Shown: positions 46,640-58,248 of the stretch, piece by piece
Numbering within the stretch: the stretch's first letter is position 1
Layout: the number at the start of each line of letters is the position of its first letter
NCBI RefSeq assembly: GCF_030253575.1
Contig: NC_080569.1
Span: 13,699,501-13,763,500 of the forward strand
Origin: Rhododendron vialii
Taxonomy: Eukaryota; Streptophyta; Magnoliopsida; Ericales; Ericaceae
Direction: 5' to 3'
Length of the DNA stretch: 64,000 nt
Notes under the pieces: model-generated
Seen by the model: the letters and a program-made list of their open reading frames with translations, nothing else
What the model was told of the DNA's origin: nothing
Database searches by the model: none
Program-made: the position numbers and the translations under genes

Positions 46640-49600
46640 GTGCGTTAAACTTTTTTATGGCGTGAATGCTCCTTAATTTGGTATGTAATTCCTTAATTCT
46701 GAATGTATATCCGTGTAGTTTTTTACCAACTACTAACATAGCTGTTGGTTATGGTTGTAGGATAATTCACCGTCAGTCGTCTTCATCAAGGACCTTGAAT
46801 TAGCGAAAACCCCCAAGAGCAGCTCGGAGGAGGTCATGCTAATCGAAGATGAAAATGTGAAAGTGGAAGGGACTGGTTCTGGCTTCATTTGGGACAAATT
46901 TGGACATATTGTAGGCATTCCCTCTTTGGCTTATCATGCAATGTAATTACAGATGTGTCTTTCTAATGTGCCTTTCTTTCTGAATTAGTATTGACGGTAT
47001 CATGTTTTCTTTCCCAATTTTTGTCTTTGAAAACATTGCGTAGTGTTTTTTTTTATCCCATTTTAATCATAATAACTCGAGAAAAAAAATAATCATAGTA
47101 ACTCTCCGCTCTTGTTTTGGTTGTGCAAAAAGCAATGATGTGAGGAATTTTTACTTTGTTCTTATCGACTTTTCCTTGGGATTTAATTGTAACCATAGGC
47201 ATTCTCTCCAAGTAACCACTGGCGTTCTTCTTCTTCTTTTTGTCCTGCGAGTGTCTACCCATTTAGTGTTTTTATTTTGTTTGTTCAGCGTGTGTCCCAA
47301 ACATTTTGATGCCTACAAACCTTGTTTTTACTTCATGAACTCTACGGATGATAATGTTTTTTCTTTCCATTATGAGGTGTCACTTCACTATTAAACGGTT
47401 AGCCTTCTGTGTATGCCAGGTAACTAATTATCATGTTGTGGAGAAGTTGGCAACAGATAGAAGTGGACTACAACGCTGTAAGGTTTTGTTCGTAATTGTC
47501 ATTCATTTACTTTTTCATTATGGTTTCTCAGATCAGTGAATAATTCATATCATCATTATTGATTCAGCTTAGCACGTCTTTTCTTGGCACATTGGAATTG
47601 GCATGCTGGTGTTTCTTCTACAGGTGTTTTTAGTTGACGCCAAAGGCAATAACTTCTCACGAGAAGCCAAGATTGTTGGTTTTGATCCGGCTTATGATCT
47701 TGCTGTCCTGAAGGTTTTCTATTTGAACTCCCTCTAACTTTCATCTTTTGTCTTTTATTCATCTAGGGTAGAGCATACTTCCCCTTTGCTCTCAGCATTT
47801 AATTAACAATATTAGGTCCTTCTGCATAGGCTTTGATTTGTAGTTGCGCACCAAGTTTCTACATTAGTGAATGGGTAATCGTTATTGTGAAAGGTGACCT
47901 TATACACATCATAAAACCTTTACATCGTTGTAATAAAAGGCAAATGTTTTGGCACCAATACAAAGTCTTCACTGCTTGGATAATGATGTGGAATTTTATG
48001 TCCACCATTAGCTTCTTATCAATTCATTTACGCTTTGCTATTTCATATCTCCATCTATCTGCACCATATTTGTTTTCTCTGAGCCTCTGACATAATATTA
48101 TTTGCAGGTTGATGTTGAAGGCAGTGAATTAAAACCAGTTATACTTGGTACATCTCGTGATTTGCATGTGGGTCAGAGCTGCTTTGCCATTGGAAATCCA
48201 TATGGATACGAAGACACTTTAACAACAGGGGTATTTACATTCTGCAATTACACCCTTATAGACCAAGTGCCTTTTTTATATTATCAAAGATCGATCAACA
48301 TTAGTAAACTTAGGGTAACAGGGCAAGGTTGTCAATTTTGCGAATGAACTATATGTCATCATGCAAGAAATTAATTCATAAGTACTTATTTAGTGATCAT
48401 GGCTTAATAGTTATATGTGGGGGGGATAGCGGTTACATACTTGAGTAAATTTTATTTTTTCCCTTTGCCCAAAAACTGGGTCAGCTGTAGCTTGACTTGT
48501 AGCTCTATTTGGACCACTTATCTTTGTATGGCATGGACAGAGTACTTGCTTCAATATGGATCTATGTTTACCGATACTCAGATTATGGTTGTTTGCTGAT
48601 AATTACTTAGCACAGGTAGTTAGTGGGTTGGGAAGGGAGATACCTTCACCAAATGGACAAGCCATCCGAGGAGCTATACAAACAGATGCTGCTATTAATT
48701 CAGGTAAATCAGGCGAAGCTGTTTTGTTTCTTTTGTATAGCATCAATAGTCTTTGGTTAGAGATGCCACTCTTGGTTGTAGTTAGGTGATTTTGGAAGTT
48801 CAGATTATCAAACCTATAAAATGCCGTTGGGCTTCAGTGCTTAGTAACTGTAGTAGTTTTTTTCTTTTGAAAAAAGAAAAGAAAAAATGGACTATGTTGT
48901 TTGAGTTCTTAGTTCACTGTAGTAGTGATTTTAATGTCTTGCTACAAATAATGCTTTGAAGTCTTTTCCAAATGGACTATGTTGTTTGAGTTCTTAGTTC
49001 AGTTCCTTGATCATCCTTTAAGTTTATGATCTCAATGCTGCCATTTATTTGGTTTTGATGCACAAGAAACTGCACAGGAAATTCAGGTGGGCCATTAATT
49101 GATTCATATGGGCACGTTATTGGAGTCAATACCGCTACATTCACTCGCAGAGGTGAGAATTTTTTTCCATTGTAATAATACTTTTGCAGCAATGTAGTGG
49201 AAATAAATGCGGACAAATAAGTTTTGCATGTTCGGACCGCCTTGGATTGTTTATGTAGTTTCTGGGAAGATGACCTTTGGGCAACAGTTTGAATGTTTTG
49301 GGTCCCATTGGAGTTTTGTATCAATTGGAGAAAGATCTCATTTTAGTATATCATACATCATAGAAGTTGGGCCTCTTTGGTTTCAGAAGACATGTCTTGA
49401 TAAAATTCATTTAAAGGGGCTTAGTTTGCAAAAAGGGAAAATTATTTCTGCATTGGTGAAAAGTATTGTACCTATGCCTCAAGGTCATACTGTAACTAGC
49501 ATGATTTTCCTCAAAACTGTTCCAACAAAAATGAACCAAAACAAAAGGGGAAAACGAAAGAGAAACCAGCAGCTATATCTCTCAATCTTGTGTTTACCAT

Positions 49601-49825
49601 TATTCTCGAAATCAATAACCTAAGTCATCAGGACATTCAGTATAAAAGACCTCTCTTTGTAAGGAATGAAAAGGGGCTTAGTTCGGAGTTTGAATGATGG
49701 TTTTCTATGTAAATTCAGGGACAGGAGTGTCCTCCGGAGTCAACTTTGCTATTCCTATTGACACAGTTGTCCGGACTATACCTTCACTAATAGTATATGG
49801 AACACCTTACAAAGACAGGTATTGA
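46320..49825 (+). CDS. DEG5: DEG5 chloroplast (thylakoid lumen) serine protease
   Basis: Eight exons: 46320-46577, 46761-46910, 47420-47482, 47624-47713, 48108-48230, 48616-48703, 49078-49152 and 49719-49825. All have GT/AG borders and keep frame; 317 residues. The N-terminus is a Ser-rich transit peptide, followed by RRSTILFTAASVLAPYLQLL and an AIAQQ-type lumen cleavage region. The trypsin-like S1C domain has His in VTNYHVV (exon 3), Asp in DPAYDLAVLK (exon 4) and Ser in NSGNSGGPL, split between exons 6 and 7. There is no PDZ domain, and it ends at VYGTPYKDRY. That is the length and layout of Arabidopsis DEG5, which pairs with DEG8 in the thylakoid lumen to cut photodamaged photosystem II D1. 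The catalytic triad is complete, so the gene looks functional. Intron 1 opens directly with a TC microsatellite. Confidence 0.93.
46579..46637. repeat. (TC)n microsatellite at the DEG5 intron 1 donor
   Basis: About 29 TC units beginning one base after the GT donor of intron 1, so the donor reads CAG|GTCTCTCT. Length change here could affect splicing of the first intron. Confidence 0.95.
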
Positions 49826-50606
49826 TCATTTTGCTCAGTTAGATTGAAGAGCTGCTGCTCTTGGTCCTCCTCTTCGATATATCGTGCAAATCACCGGTGG
49901 TAGAGCTGATAGCCTCAGATGATAGGCTTATTTTTCGAGTTACAAAATCTCCTTTCTGTGCTGTTGTTAGACAGAACTCGAGAATTTATTATTTGAGGAA
50001 GTTTTTTCGGGGTACTGTTGTAATCTCAGAAGAACATTTGTATGCTATGGTAAGGTCTTATTATTTGAGTTGATGTGCAAGTGTGCTTTTGATGACTCCC
50101 ATTCTTGACCTGTATGATGTTTAGCAAGCAAGTGAACAGATAATTCTGTTGGGTGCTTCTGTGAGATAATTCTGGTAGAATGAAAATGGAATCATGCCGA
50201 TTTCCGTTTCCTGTAAATTTTTCTTTTCATTCCTGTGTCTTTTGGTGCTACTTGTTGCTTTCTTTCCACAAGTTCCCTGGATCCCTATCCTTTGTATGCC
50301 TCCTGCCTTCCTATTTATTTCTCCACTTTAACATATGACCTTTATTGAACATACAGACACTAGGTCAATACGCTCCAAATGACTAATTTGGACTGCGTTT
50401 TACTGTCTTTTATCTCTCCCATACTTCTATGCCAGCTCTTAAACTGAAATTATAAACTTTGCGCTTCTCTAATTGTCAAATGAGGGTCTAGATATACGAC
50501 TCTACTGTTGGAAATTTTAGCTCCGCCTCTAATGAAGGCTCAAAACTCGAAAAGAAAACAATAAATGAAACAATCTGAACCACATCTTGACTACGGCTAC
50601 TCCAGT
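49826..50606. other. Convergent 3' region between DEG5 and GSTU
   Basis: DEG5 (plus) and the GST gene (minus) end towards each other here. The stretch holds their 3' UTRs and terminators. No separate gene is supported. Confidence 0.5.
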
Positions 50607-51954
50607 TTACTCAATCCGATAGAATCTTTTGTGCACTTCATACATCTCTAAAGGATCAGGAAGAACACTGGACACACTTTCTCTTGTTGCACATCTTATC
50701 ACCCAAGCTGATAGTTTTGGGCACTCTTCCTCAAATTTGAAGTTTCCATGAGTCTCGTACCCGTAAAACATGCTAGAGAAGGGGATGAAGGCTATGTCCA
50801 GAAATCCAAAATTATCTCCTCCAAAGTACAATTTGTCTCCCAAAACCTCTTCAAGTTGCTTGAACTCTGCTATTAACTCTTTCTTGCATTCTTCTTTGGC
50901 TTCTCCCTTGCTCTTCAAGAACTTTGTTTGGGAGCTAAAAAGCTGCACAGTCGAACCCGTTAGTTTTCTAACCACTAACTCAGCTAAATGTTCACACTTT
51001 GGTGAAGAAAAGAGTATTTCGTTCATCTATAGTCTCCACATGTCCTCTCCTATCTTATGTATTCAGTTTATTTCATACTCAGGATCAAGCATTTGACGCG
51101 TAGGTAGGCAGGGGGGGTTGAGCACAAGATTTCAATATCTACTACGTGCTCTAATACCATGTGAAATCTTATCACGCTTATTTATCTAAAATGTAAATTT
51201 TGTTACATTTATTTTCAGTGAAAGAACCACTGATCCTTAACTTATTGCTAGTCGGGGCAGAAAATGTAATTAACCGATGGTTTTCGAATGAAGCTGGACA
51301 CCAAATGACACCATTTTGGCTGACAACCAGTTTTAAGCTTGTCGATTGATGTTTTATTCATGTTTGTGTCTCTTGTTTTGGCATGATGATCTCTTTTTGT
51401 TATTAATATGTTGTTCTCTTTATGCAAAAAGAAAAAGAAGATCGAACATGACAATCGTATTGTTGCCTAATGGCGTCACCAACATTTGCATAGAAAAGAC
51501 GGGTTCAAGTCTATGAAACAAAGTGTCATTTTCTTCTTAAGAGGGCCTTTTGATTTGTGCGGAAAGAATTTTACATGGACATTAATAAATAGAAGGAAAA
51601 AAAAAAAAAACTCACCTTGTTGTCAATGAAATGAACCCAGAACCTAGAAAAGGCTCTCTCACTAGGATCATGAGGAAGCAAGTTAGGAACACCATCTCCC
51701 TTCCACATTTCATCAATATACTCAAGTATGTTGACAGATTCGCAAATGGGTCTTCCTTGATGGATCAAGATGGGCACGGATCTTCGAACCGGGTTCATTT
51801 CCAGAACCAGCTGGCTTCTTTGAATAGCAGTGAGATCTATTTCTTTGTGCTCATATTTAGTAACCCCTTTCTCTTCTAAAGCTATCCGCACTCTCATGCC
51901 AAATCCATTTCCCCAGAAATTAACCACCACAACATCATCACTCTCTGTTGTCAT
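50607..51954 (-). CDS. Tau-class glutathione S-transferase
   Basis: Two exons, 51954-51616 and 50942-50607, joined by a phase-0 intron (GTGAGT...GTGCAG) at the place usual for tau GSTs (after FIDNK). 224 residues. The N-terminal thioredoxin-like domain has FGMRVRIALEEKGV, the cis-Pro turn RSVPILI and the glutathione-binding ES motif in GRPICESVN. The C-terminal helical domain has FGFLDIAF and WVIRCATRESV. Tau GSTs conjugate glutathione to electrophiles or act as peroxidases in the cytosol. Oddity: the catalytic serine of the WPSPFG motif is replaced (WGNGFG, Asn16), and neighbouring prolines are glycines. Activity may be reduced or changed, or the protein may be a ligand binder. A decayed duplicate lies at about 59.8-61.0 kb. 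Confidence 0.9.
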
Positions 51955-53319
51955 TTTTCTTCTGTGTAGACCAAAAGGACTTGACGCTTAAAAAGGCTTG
52001 TCTGACTTCTGTTCATTTCGGGAGCCCAACGAAGGATTTTATAGGCTTTAAGGAGGGAAGCTTCATTTCAACTCTCTCCTCTTTTTTCCAATGTAGTGGC
52101 TCATCATGTCATGGCTTACGGGTGGGCGCTTAGTATAGACTTTTTCTATATCTACTAGATGCCTGCCTATCGTCATCACTCGTGTCAAGATTTTTGACCT
52201 TCTATTATTTTCATTTCTTTTTTTATGGGTACTACAGGGATAAGGAAAAGCTCAGGCGGCTGATTTTGTGACTCTCTTTTTTTGTTAACGTCACTCCCCT
52301 GCAAGTGTATAGGTACTACAGGGATAAGGAAAAGCTCAGGCGGCTGATTTTGTCACTCTCTTTTTTTGTTAACGTCATTCCTCCGCAAGTGTATACACTC
52401 AGGGGAATGACGTTAACAAAAAAGAGAATGACAAAATCATTTTCCAAAGCTTATCTCATCCCAATCTATATCTATCAGGGTTTGGTAGAACCAATTGGCC
52501 CAAATTGCTTATCCAGGTAGGAGAAGCAAGACCTCTACGAGAAGGGATAAGTGAAACCCAACCCACCCCACCCCACCCGATCTTTAGTTTATCCAAGTTT
52601 CTAAAATTCGCCGCGCGTCCCTCCCTCCACCAAGTCCCCTATTTCTCTTTTATAAACATGCCGTTAAAGGAACAAGATTTTAGGGACTTGTTAAAGGCAC
52701 TTGTGGGTCATTAGCCAGAAACTATTTTTTTTTTAAAGAAATACTATAATAGAAAAAATTGATCATGAAAGAAATCACGTTGATCAAATATTGGTTGGTA
52801 TATTTTTGAAATTCAATTATGTAGTTTAAAAACTCAATTGGAATTCATTTTCACAATACAATTGTGGTCGGAAAACATGTCAATCGACTTTTAAGAAACA
52901 TGAATTTTTGGATTAAGCATTCTATCTTGACAAGATAAATTTTAAAATTAGAAATTATGATCAAAAGTTATAAAATTCACTAAAGCTAAGAGTAATTCAT
53001 AGTTGACAGATTTTTTTATACTTAATTTTTTTCTTAAATTATTGATAGTTTTTAGTACTTTTTTATTCCTCCCGTTAATAGAGATCTACAAATTTACATA
53101 TGTTGAGGTAAAAATAAAATAAAATAAATTATTAGCACCAAAAATAAGTCATTAATTATCTCTGTTTGTTCAAACTTCACCAACCATGCCGATTCCATCA
53201 AAGAAGATTCACTCCAGCGGTTACTCTCTTCGGCGAGAAATTTGGTCGTTCGATTCTCTCTCTCTCTCTCTCTCTCTCTCTGGCAAGAAGGAAAGCCCAA
53301 ACCACTGGTTGTTCTCTTT
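51955..53319. other. GSTU upstream region, no other gene
   Basis: The first 250 bp are the GST promoter side and are shared with the duplicate near 61.0 kb (ATTTATAGGCTT-type phrase, CAAGATTTTTGACC). Then comes a small foldback repeat (52229-52470), followed by AT-rich sequence and a short TC tract at 53256-53281. No coding feature. Confidence 0.45.
52229..52470. repeat. Foldback repeat with one arm duplicated
   Basis: An 82-bp unit (TACTACAGGGATAAGGAAAA ... TTGTTAACGTCA) occurs twice in tandem (52229-52310 and 52311-52392). An inverted partner follows, starting TACACTCAGGGGAATGACGT. The structure is a small stem-loop element whose left arm has been duplicated. Confidence 0.75.
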
Positions 53320-53327
53320 CCTGTCAC

Positions 53328-54922
53328 TAAGGGTGTCAAATGGGCGGGTTTGGGTCAAAATGGGCAAGTTATAAGTGGGTTGGGTCTTTAATGGGTCATT
53401 GACTCATTTAGACCCATTAATTATGAGTTCAATTACCCATACTCAACTCGACCCATTTATTTAAAATCAAACCCGACCCGCCCATTAACCCAATTACTCA
53501 CCACCACCACAACGCCGCCGCCACCACGCCACCCTCACCGCCGCCGCCGCCGCCACCACCACGGCCACCGCCGCCACCACCACACCGCCGCCACCACCAC
53601 CACCACGCCACCCTCACCACCACACCGCCGCCACCACCACCACAACGCCGCCGCTGCCACCACCTCCACACCACCCTCACCGCCGCCGCCACCATCGCTG
53701 CCACCACCACCACCACAACGCCGCCGCCACCATGCCACCCTCACCGACGCCACCCTCACCGCCACTACGGCCGCCACCGCCACGCCACCCTCGCCACCCC
53801 CACCACCATCGCCACCACCACGACCACCGCCGCCGCTGCCACCACCGCGCCACCACCACCATGGTGGCGGCGTGGTGGTGGAGGTGGCGGCGGTGGTGGC
53901 GGCGGCGCGGTGGTGGTGGTGGTCGTCGTGGCGGTGGTGGTCGTCGCGGCGGTGGTGGTGGGGGTGGCGCGGCGGCGATGGCCGTAGTGGTGGTGGTGGT
54001 GGCGGCGGTGAGGGTGGCGTGGTGGCGATGGTGGTGGTGGCGTTGTGGTGGTGGTGGTGGCAGCGATGGTGGTGGCGGCGTGGCGATAGTGGCGTGGTGG
54101 TGGTGGCGGCGGCGATGGTGGCCGTAGTGGTGGTGGTGGCGGCGGTGTTGTGGTGAGGGTGGCGTCGTGGTGGTGGTGGTGGTGGTGGTGGTGGCGATGG
54201 TGGCATTGTGGTGGGGGTGGTGAGGGTGGCGTGGTGGTGGTGGTGGTGGTGGTGGCGGCGGCGGCGGCGGTGGCATTGTGGTGAGGGTGGCGTGGTAGTG
54301 GTGGCGGTGTCGTGGTGGTGGTCGCAGCGGCGGCGGTGGTGGCAGCGCGGTGGTGGTGGTGGTGGTGGTGGCGTGGCGATGGTGGCGTGGTAGGGGTGGT
54401 GGTGGTGGCGGTGGGTGTGGCGCGGTGGTTGAGGTGGCGGCGGCGGCGGCGACATTATGGTGGTGGTGGCGGCGGTGGTGGTGGCGCAGTGGTGGTGGTA
54501 ACGGAGACGGCGGTGGCGGCAGCGGTGGTGGTGGCGTGGTGGTGGGGGTGGTGAGGGTGGCGTGGTGGTGGCGGCGGTGGTGGTGGCGCGGTGGTGGTGG
54601 TAACGGAGACGGCGGTGGCGGCAGCGGTGGTGGTGGCGTGGTGGTGAGGGTGGCGTGGTGGTGGCGGCGGTGGCGGCGTGGTAGAGGGTGGGCTGCATTC
54701 ATTGGGAATCTGGTAAAAGATGAAAATTTTTCATGGGTTACTTTCATGCCCATTGGGTCATTTTAGTTGACCCAATTAATACCCAATTAAGACCCAATTA
54801 ATAATGGGTTAGTTGGGTTTGGACCCATTCTTACCCAGTTAATAAATGGGTTGGGTTGGGTCTATTTTTTAGTTGATGGGTCTGGGTTTGTTAATGGGTC
54901 TGGGTTCAATTTGTCACCCCTA
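53328..54922. mobile_element. hAT-type element with GGTGGC-rich core
   Basis: Ends TAAGGGTGTCAAA and TTTGTCACCCCTA are inverted. The exact 8-bp duplication CCTGTCAC flanks it (53320-53327 and 54923-54930), diagnostic of hAT. Subterminal phrases GGGTTGGGTCTTTAATGGGT and TTAATGGGTCTGGGTTCAAT match the ends of 27131-27825. No transposase is present. The middle (about 53500-54690) is a huge triplet/hexamer repeat, described separately. Confidence 0.9.
53500..54690. repeat. Strand-switching CCACCG/GGTGGC repeat array
   Basis: From about 53500 to 53862 the plus strand is CCACCACCG/CCGCCACC repeats. At CACCACCACCATGGTGGCGG (near 53860) it flips to GGTGGC/GGTGGTGGT repeats until about 54690. The longer G-rich side includes a near-repeat of a block starting GGTAACGGAGACGGCGGTGG at about 54498 and 54599. 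All long open frames across it are repeat artefacts. The sequence could form hairpins and, on the G-rich strand, G-quadruplexes. Confidence 0.9.
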
Positions 54923-54930
54923 CCTGTCAC

Positions 54931-57464
54931 CGTAGCTCCCATTGAACGGCTTGAAGTTCTTATTAGGGCTTTTCAACTATAAAAAACTATCACACCAGAG
55001 GAAGGTACAAAAATTTATGGATTCCTAAATTTGCACTTAGTTTTTGGCCTCCACTGTAAACTGTTGTGCATGCTTGTACCATGTGCAAAATACAAGACTC
55101 TTGCGCACAATAATTTTGACATTAACAAAAACAGTTTTGGCAATATCATTTCTCTTAAATTTACTCTTTGTTGGTACTTCTTTTTCATTGCGTGCTTCGG
55201 AGTTTTTCTTGTGTTGTCGAAATCTGGATTTGAGGTTTTGGTTGCTCTTATTAGTATCGTATTGCTCTTCTTAATCTCCAATTTGTGGCCCATAAATACA
55301 GCCAAGCTCACAGTTTGTCTGTGTGGTATATTCTTCACGGGGATTGATCTAAGTCACATAAGTCGCATGCGCGTGTTTGAGCGAAAGCGCGAGCGTCAAA
55401 GCGTCAACACATTCCAAACTAAAACTACTAAAGTCCGTGAGAGGGAGGATTGAAAGCGTGAGCTGGGATTGAGAGCGGGAGCGCAGAGCATTTGGAAGGA
55501 TTATGTGACTACGGGATTGATTACTTGTTTGCTTGTTTAAAAATTTTGGTCCTCCAGCATCAATCAAATTAACTTTTTATATTTTTACGTACCCTAATTA
55601 TGGATAATAATTATGAGCAAAAAATTATGGATAATAATCCCCACGAAGATCTTACTGAAGATTAAATCCTCTATACGTATGTGTGCGCGCGCGCGCATGC
55701 GCAGAGTGACAACCGTACACAAGGTTATTCCAAGCAAAGTTCTCTCTGTTATTATCTGGGAGGTTCGTCTTGGGTTTGTTGGTTTCTTGGGGGTGGGATC
55801 ATAAAGACATTGTGTGTTTTAATATCATGAATTTATTATTTATTATAGAATTTGTATGATTGTAGCCTTTGTAGGTCACATGCAACTCACTGCTAAGGCA
55901 TATAATGTGTATATATAGATGTGTATTACATGCTTATGTATTTGGAGGTCAATCCTACAATTACTGCAAGATAATGTGCCTACTGTGGGTTGTAGCGCGC
56001 TGATAGGAATTTCATTCAGTGGGGTCCTTCGTAAATTTCATTCAGTGGGGTCCTTCGTAAAGTCATTTGTAGTGTCTGATTTCTAATTCTACAAAGCTAA
56101 TTATTAAGAAAACCAACTTTACCATGCAATGTTGCATTTCATTAATTATCAAGGTTCAATGGAGCCAACAGAACTCTACTCAAACAGTCAAATTATATGC
56201 ATGAATCAAATGGACGGTCATCTCTTTTTTTTTTTCGTGATTCTAAAAACCTTTGCCAACTAAGCCATACCCCCCCCGAGCCAAGTGGAGCAAACATGAA
56301 GGAGTGCAATTAATGCATGCTTCTTAGTAATAGTATCTACTGTTCATTTTCTCTAAGTTTTAGTGGCCGTGTTCAGTTGAACCCTCTCAAGTCCATTCCA
56401 CAACTCCACATAGCTCCAATCTTTCTAAAGTACAAAATTTGATGCTAAATGAGTTCTTTACATCTGTTGCACCTTATGATCAATCGAACATGCAGGATTA
56501 GCCATTCATGAGCATATTTTTTTATTGTTCCAATAGTTTGTCCCTTCTTTAAAAATGTTACTACTTACTATAATCAGCATTTACTATTCAATTTGGACAT
56601 GGTAGATGGATATGCAGAGTTTGTCTGTGGAAAACCAACTGTTAGTTGTTCACAATTTTAAAACCGGGTTATGTTATTTCCCCTTCTTTTCAACAAGACA
56701 ATAGCCTTATGTCTACCTGATTACTTATTCATTGCTTCCACTTTTTTACTCTCCCACGTACATGCCTTTATAGGGCCAATGCTGCATAGGTTTGACTTGA
56801 ATAAAATCTTACGTTTATACTTTAGCACCGAGTGACCGACAGAAACCATCTCCTACCAGGTCAAACAGATAAGTTTTGGGGGGTCAAATCTATTTTGGTT
56901 CTAGTGTATTTATTTGCGAAGAATACATGCATCCAGTGCACTAGGTAGAACTGTAGAAGCCATATGATTGTCCAGAAACTTTAAGAAAATGGTGTCTTCT
57001 CTTAAACACCATGCAGCAGTCAGCAAGAGGGCGTGCACAAGGGCGCAGGTAGCTTTGTTAGAAATTTAAGAAGATTCACAGTGTTTTTCTCAAAATCTAA
57101 GAAGTGTATAAGACCGTTCTCTACTCCGTTCATACTTTCTAGTATCCTTTACTCTGCAGATTATGTGTTTTTTAGCGTTTCTATGTATTTTTGTTTATGC
57201 ATATGCAGTTATACAATAACAAATTAATAATAACTACATGAGATCCAACACCATTCTTCTTCAGATTTTTTGCTGGAAATTGTTAAATCTTTCCTTCTTA
57301 GGAAGAATGACAGTAGGAAGTTAACAGAAATGCTAGGGAAGGAGAACCCTAAATTGTCATGAGATGTTTTTATGTTTTATAAAAGGAGTTGTTGCGGTGG
57401 AAAAATATATGAATGGACTATACTTGATTGAACACATAACCTTTTATTGGGCTTTAGAGTGCAA
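54931..57464. other. Intergenic, no gene seen
   Basis: No recognised coding sequence. The hydrophobic frame at 55031-55453 has no family match that I know and no splice context. Minor features are a GCGCGCGCGC run near 55685 (alternating purine-pyrimidine) and a 27-bp tandem repeat ATTTCATTCAGTGGGGTCCT near 56010-56060. Confidence 0.4.
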
Positions 57465-57669
57465 TTTGTTCACCCTCCTTAAAAGAGGTTGAACATTACC
57501 CTTCTTTCTATTGGTTGAAATGATGTGGATCCCACTACAAAGTGATGTCATGCTTATCATGCAATACACTTTTTTGATAACCATGACATCATTTTGTGGT
57601 GGGATTTACACCATTTCAATTAATAAGAAAGAGGGTAATGTTCACCCTCTTAAGTGGAGGGTGAACAAA
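57465..57669. mobile_element. Palindromic MITE with TTTGTTCACCC ends
   Basis: TTTGTTCACCCTCC and GGAGGGTGAACAAA are inverted, and the arms match through AACATTACCCT, TTGAAAT and GATGTCATG around a centre near 57566. Similar direct repeats CCTTTTATTGGGC (57440-57452) and CCTTTATTGGGC (57677-57688) lie just outside both ends, possibly an imperfect long TSD. Non-coding. Confidence 0.7.
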
Positions 57670-58248
57670 ACCCAACTCCTTTATTGGGCATAGTGGCAAA
57701 AACAGATTCACATTGCCAATTCGAATTTATTTGGACACAAGACTTATTCTGGTTTTTTTGCCTGTTGTTGATATTTTTCACTTGTAATGCTGTTTATTTA
57801 CAAGCTTCAGTGTTCTTGACCGATAAAATAAGAATAACTGACATAATCAATGGGTTTGATTTGGAGAATATTTTGTTTAGTAAAGTAACTTTAATGTCTC
57901 GTAGTTATTTTCTTTTAGAATTCATGTAAATCTTGATGATTTGTTTCCGGTTTTAATAACCATGCTCTGATTGACACGGATTTGCTTTTTTATTTGCACA
58001 TGTTTTGCTTAGCTTCTCCTCCTTTTATCTATGGAGTTCTGAGATTGGTGACATTTTCTTGCTCTTTTCTTTCTTTAATTCAACTGTGTACTAAGAACTT
58101 GAAAAGCAGTGGAGATAGAATTCAGTATATAGATGATGAAAAAGTCACAGGAAAATGGTGTATGGGCATCACATACACCTGCAAAATCCATCTCGCTAAG
58201 GAAGTGGCCTGTTTCATTGGAAAGAAAATGGAAAAGTCATGTGGGTGA

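Noticed and set aside
53498-54766. Several long open frames of His/Pro or Gly/Val/Trp repeats, up to 387 codons on the minus strand
   Set aside because: They are translations of the CCACCG/GGTGGC repeat in all frames and both strands. They have no domain and no start context.
55031-55453. Hydrophobic 140-codon plus-strand frame
   Set aside because: It has membrane-like stretches, but no recognised family, no conserved start and overlapping frames of similar length.
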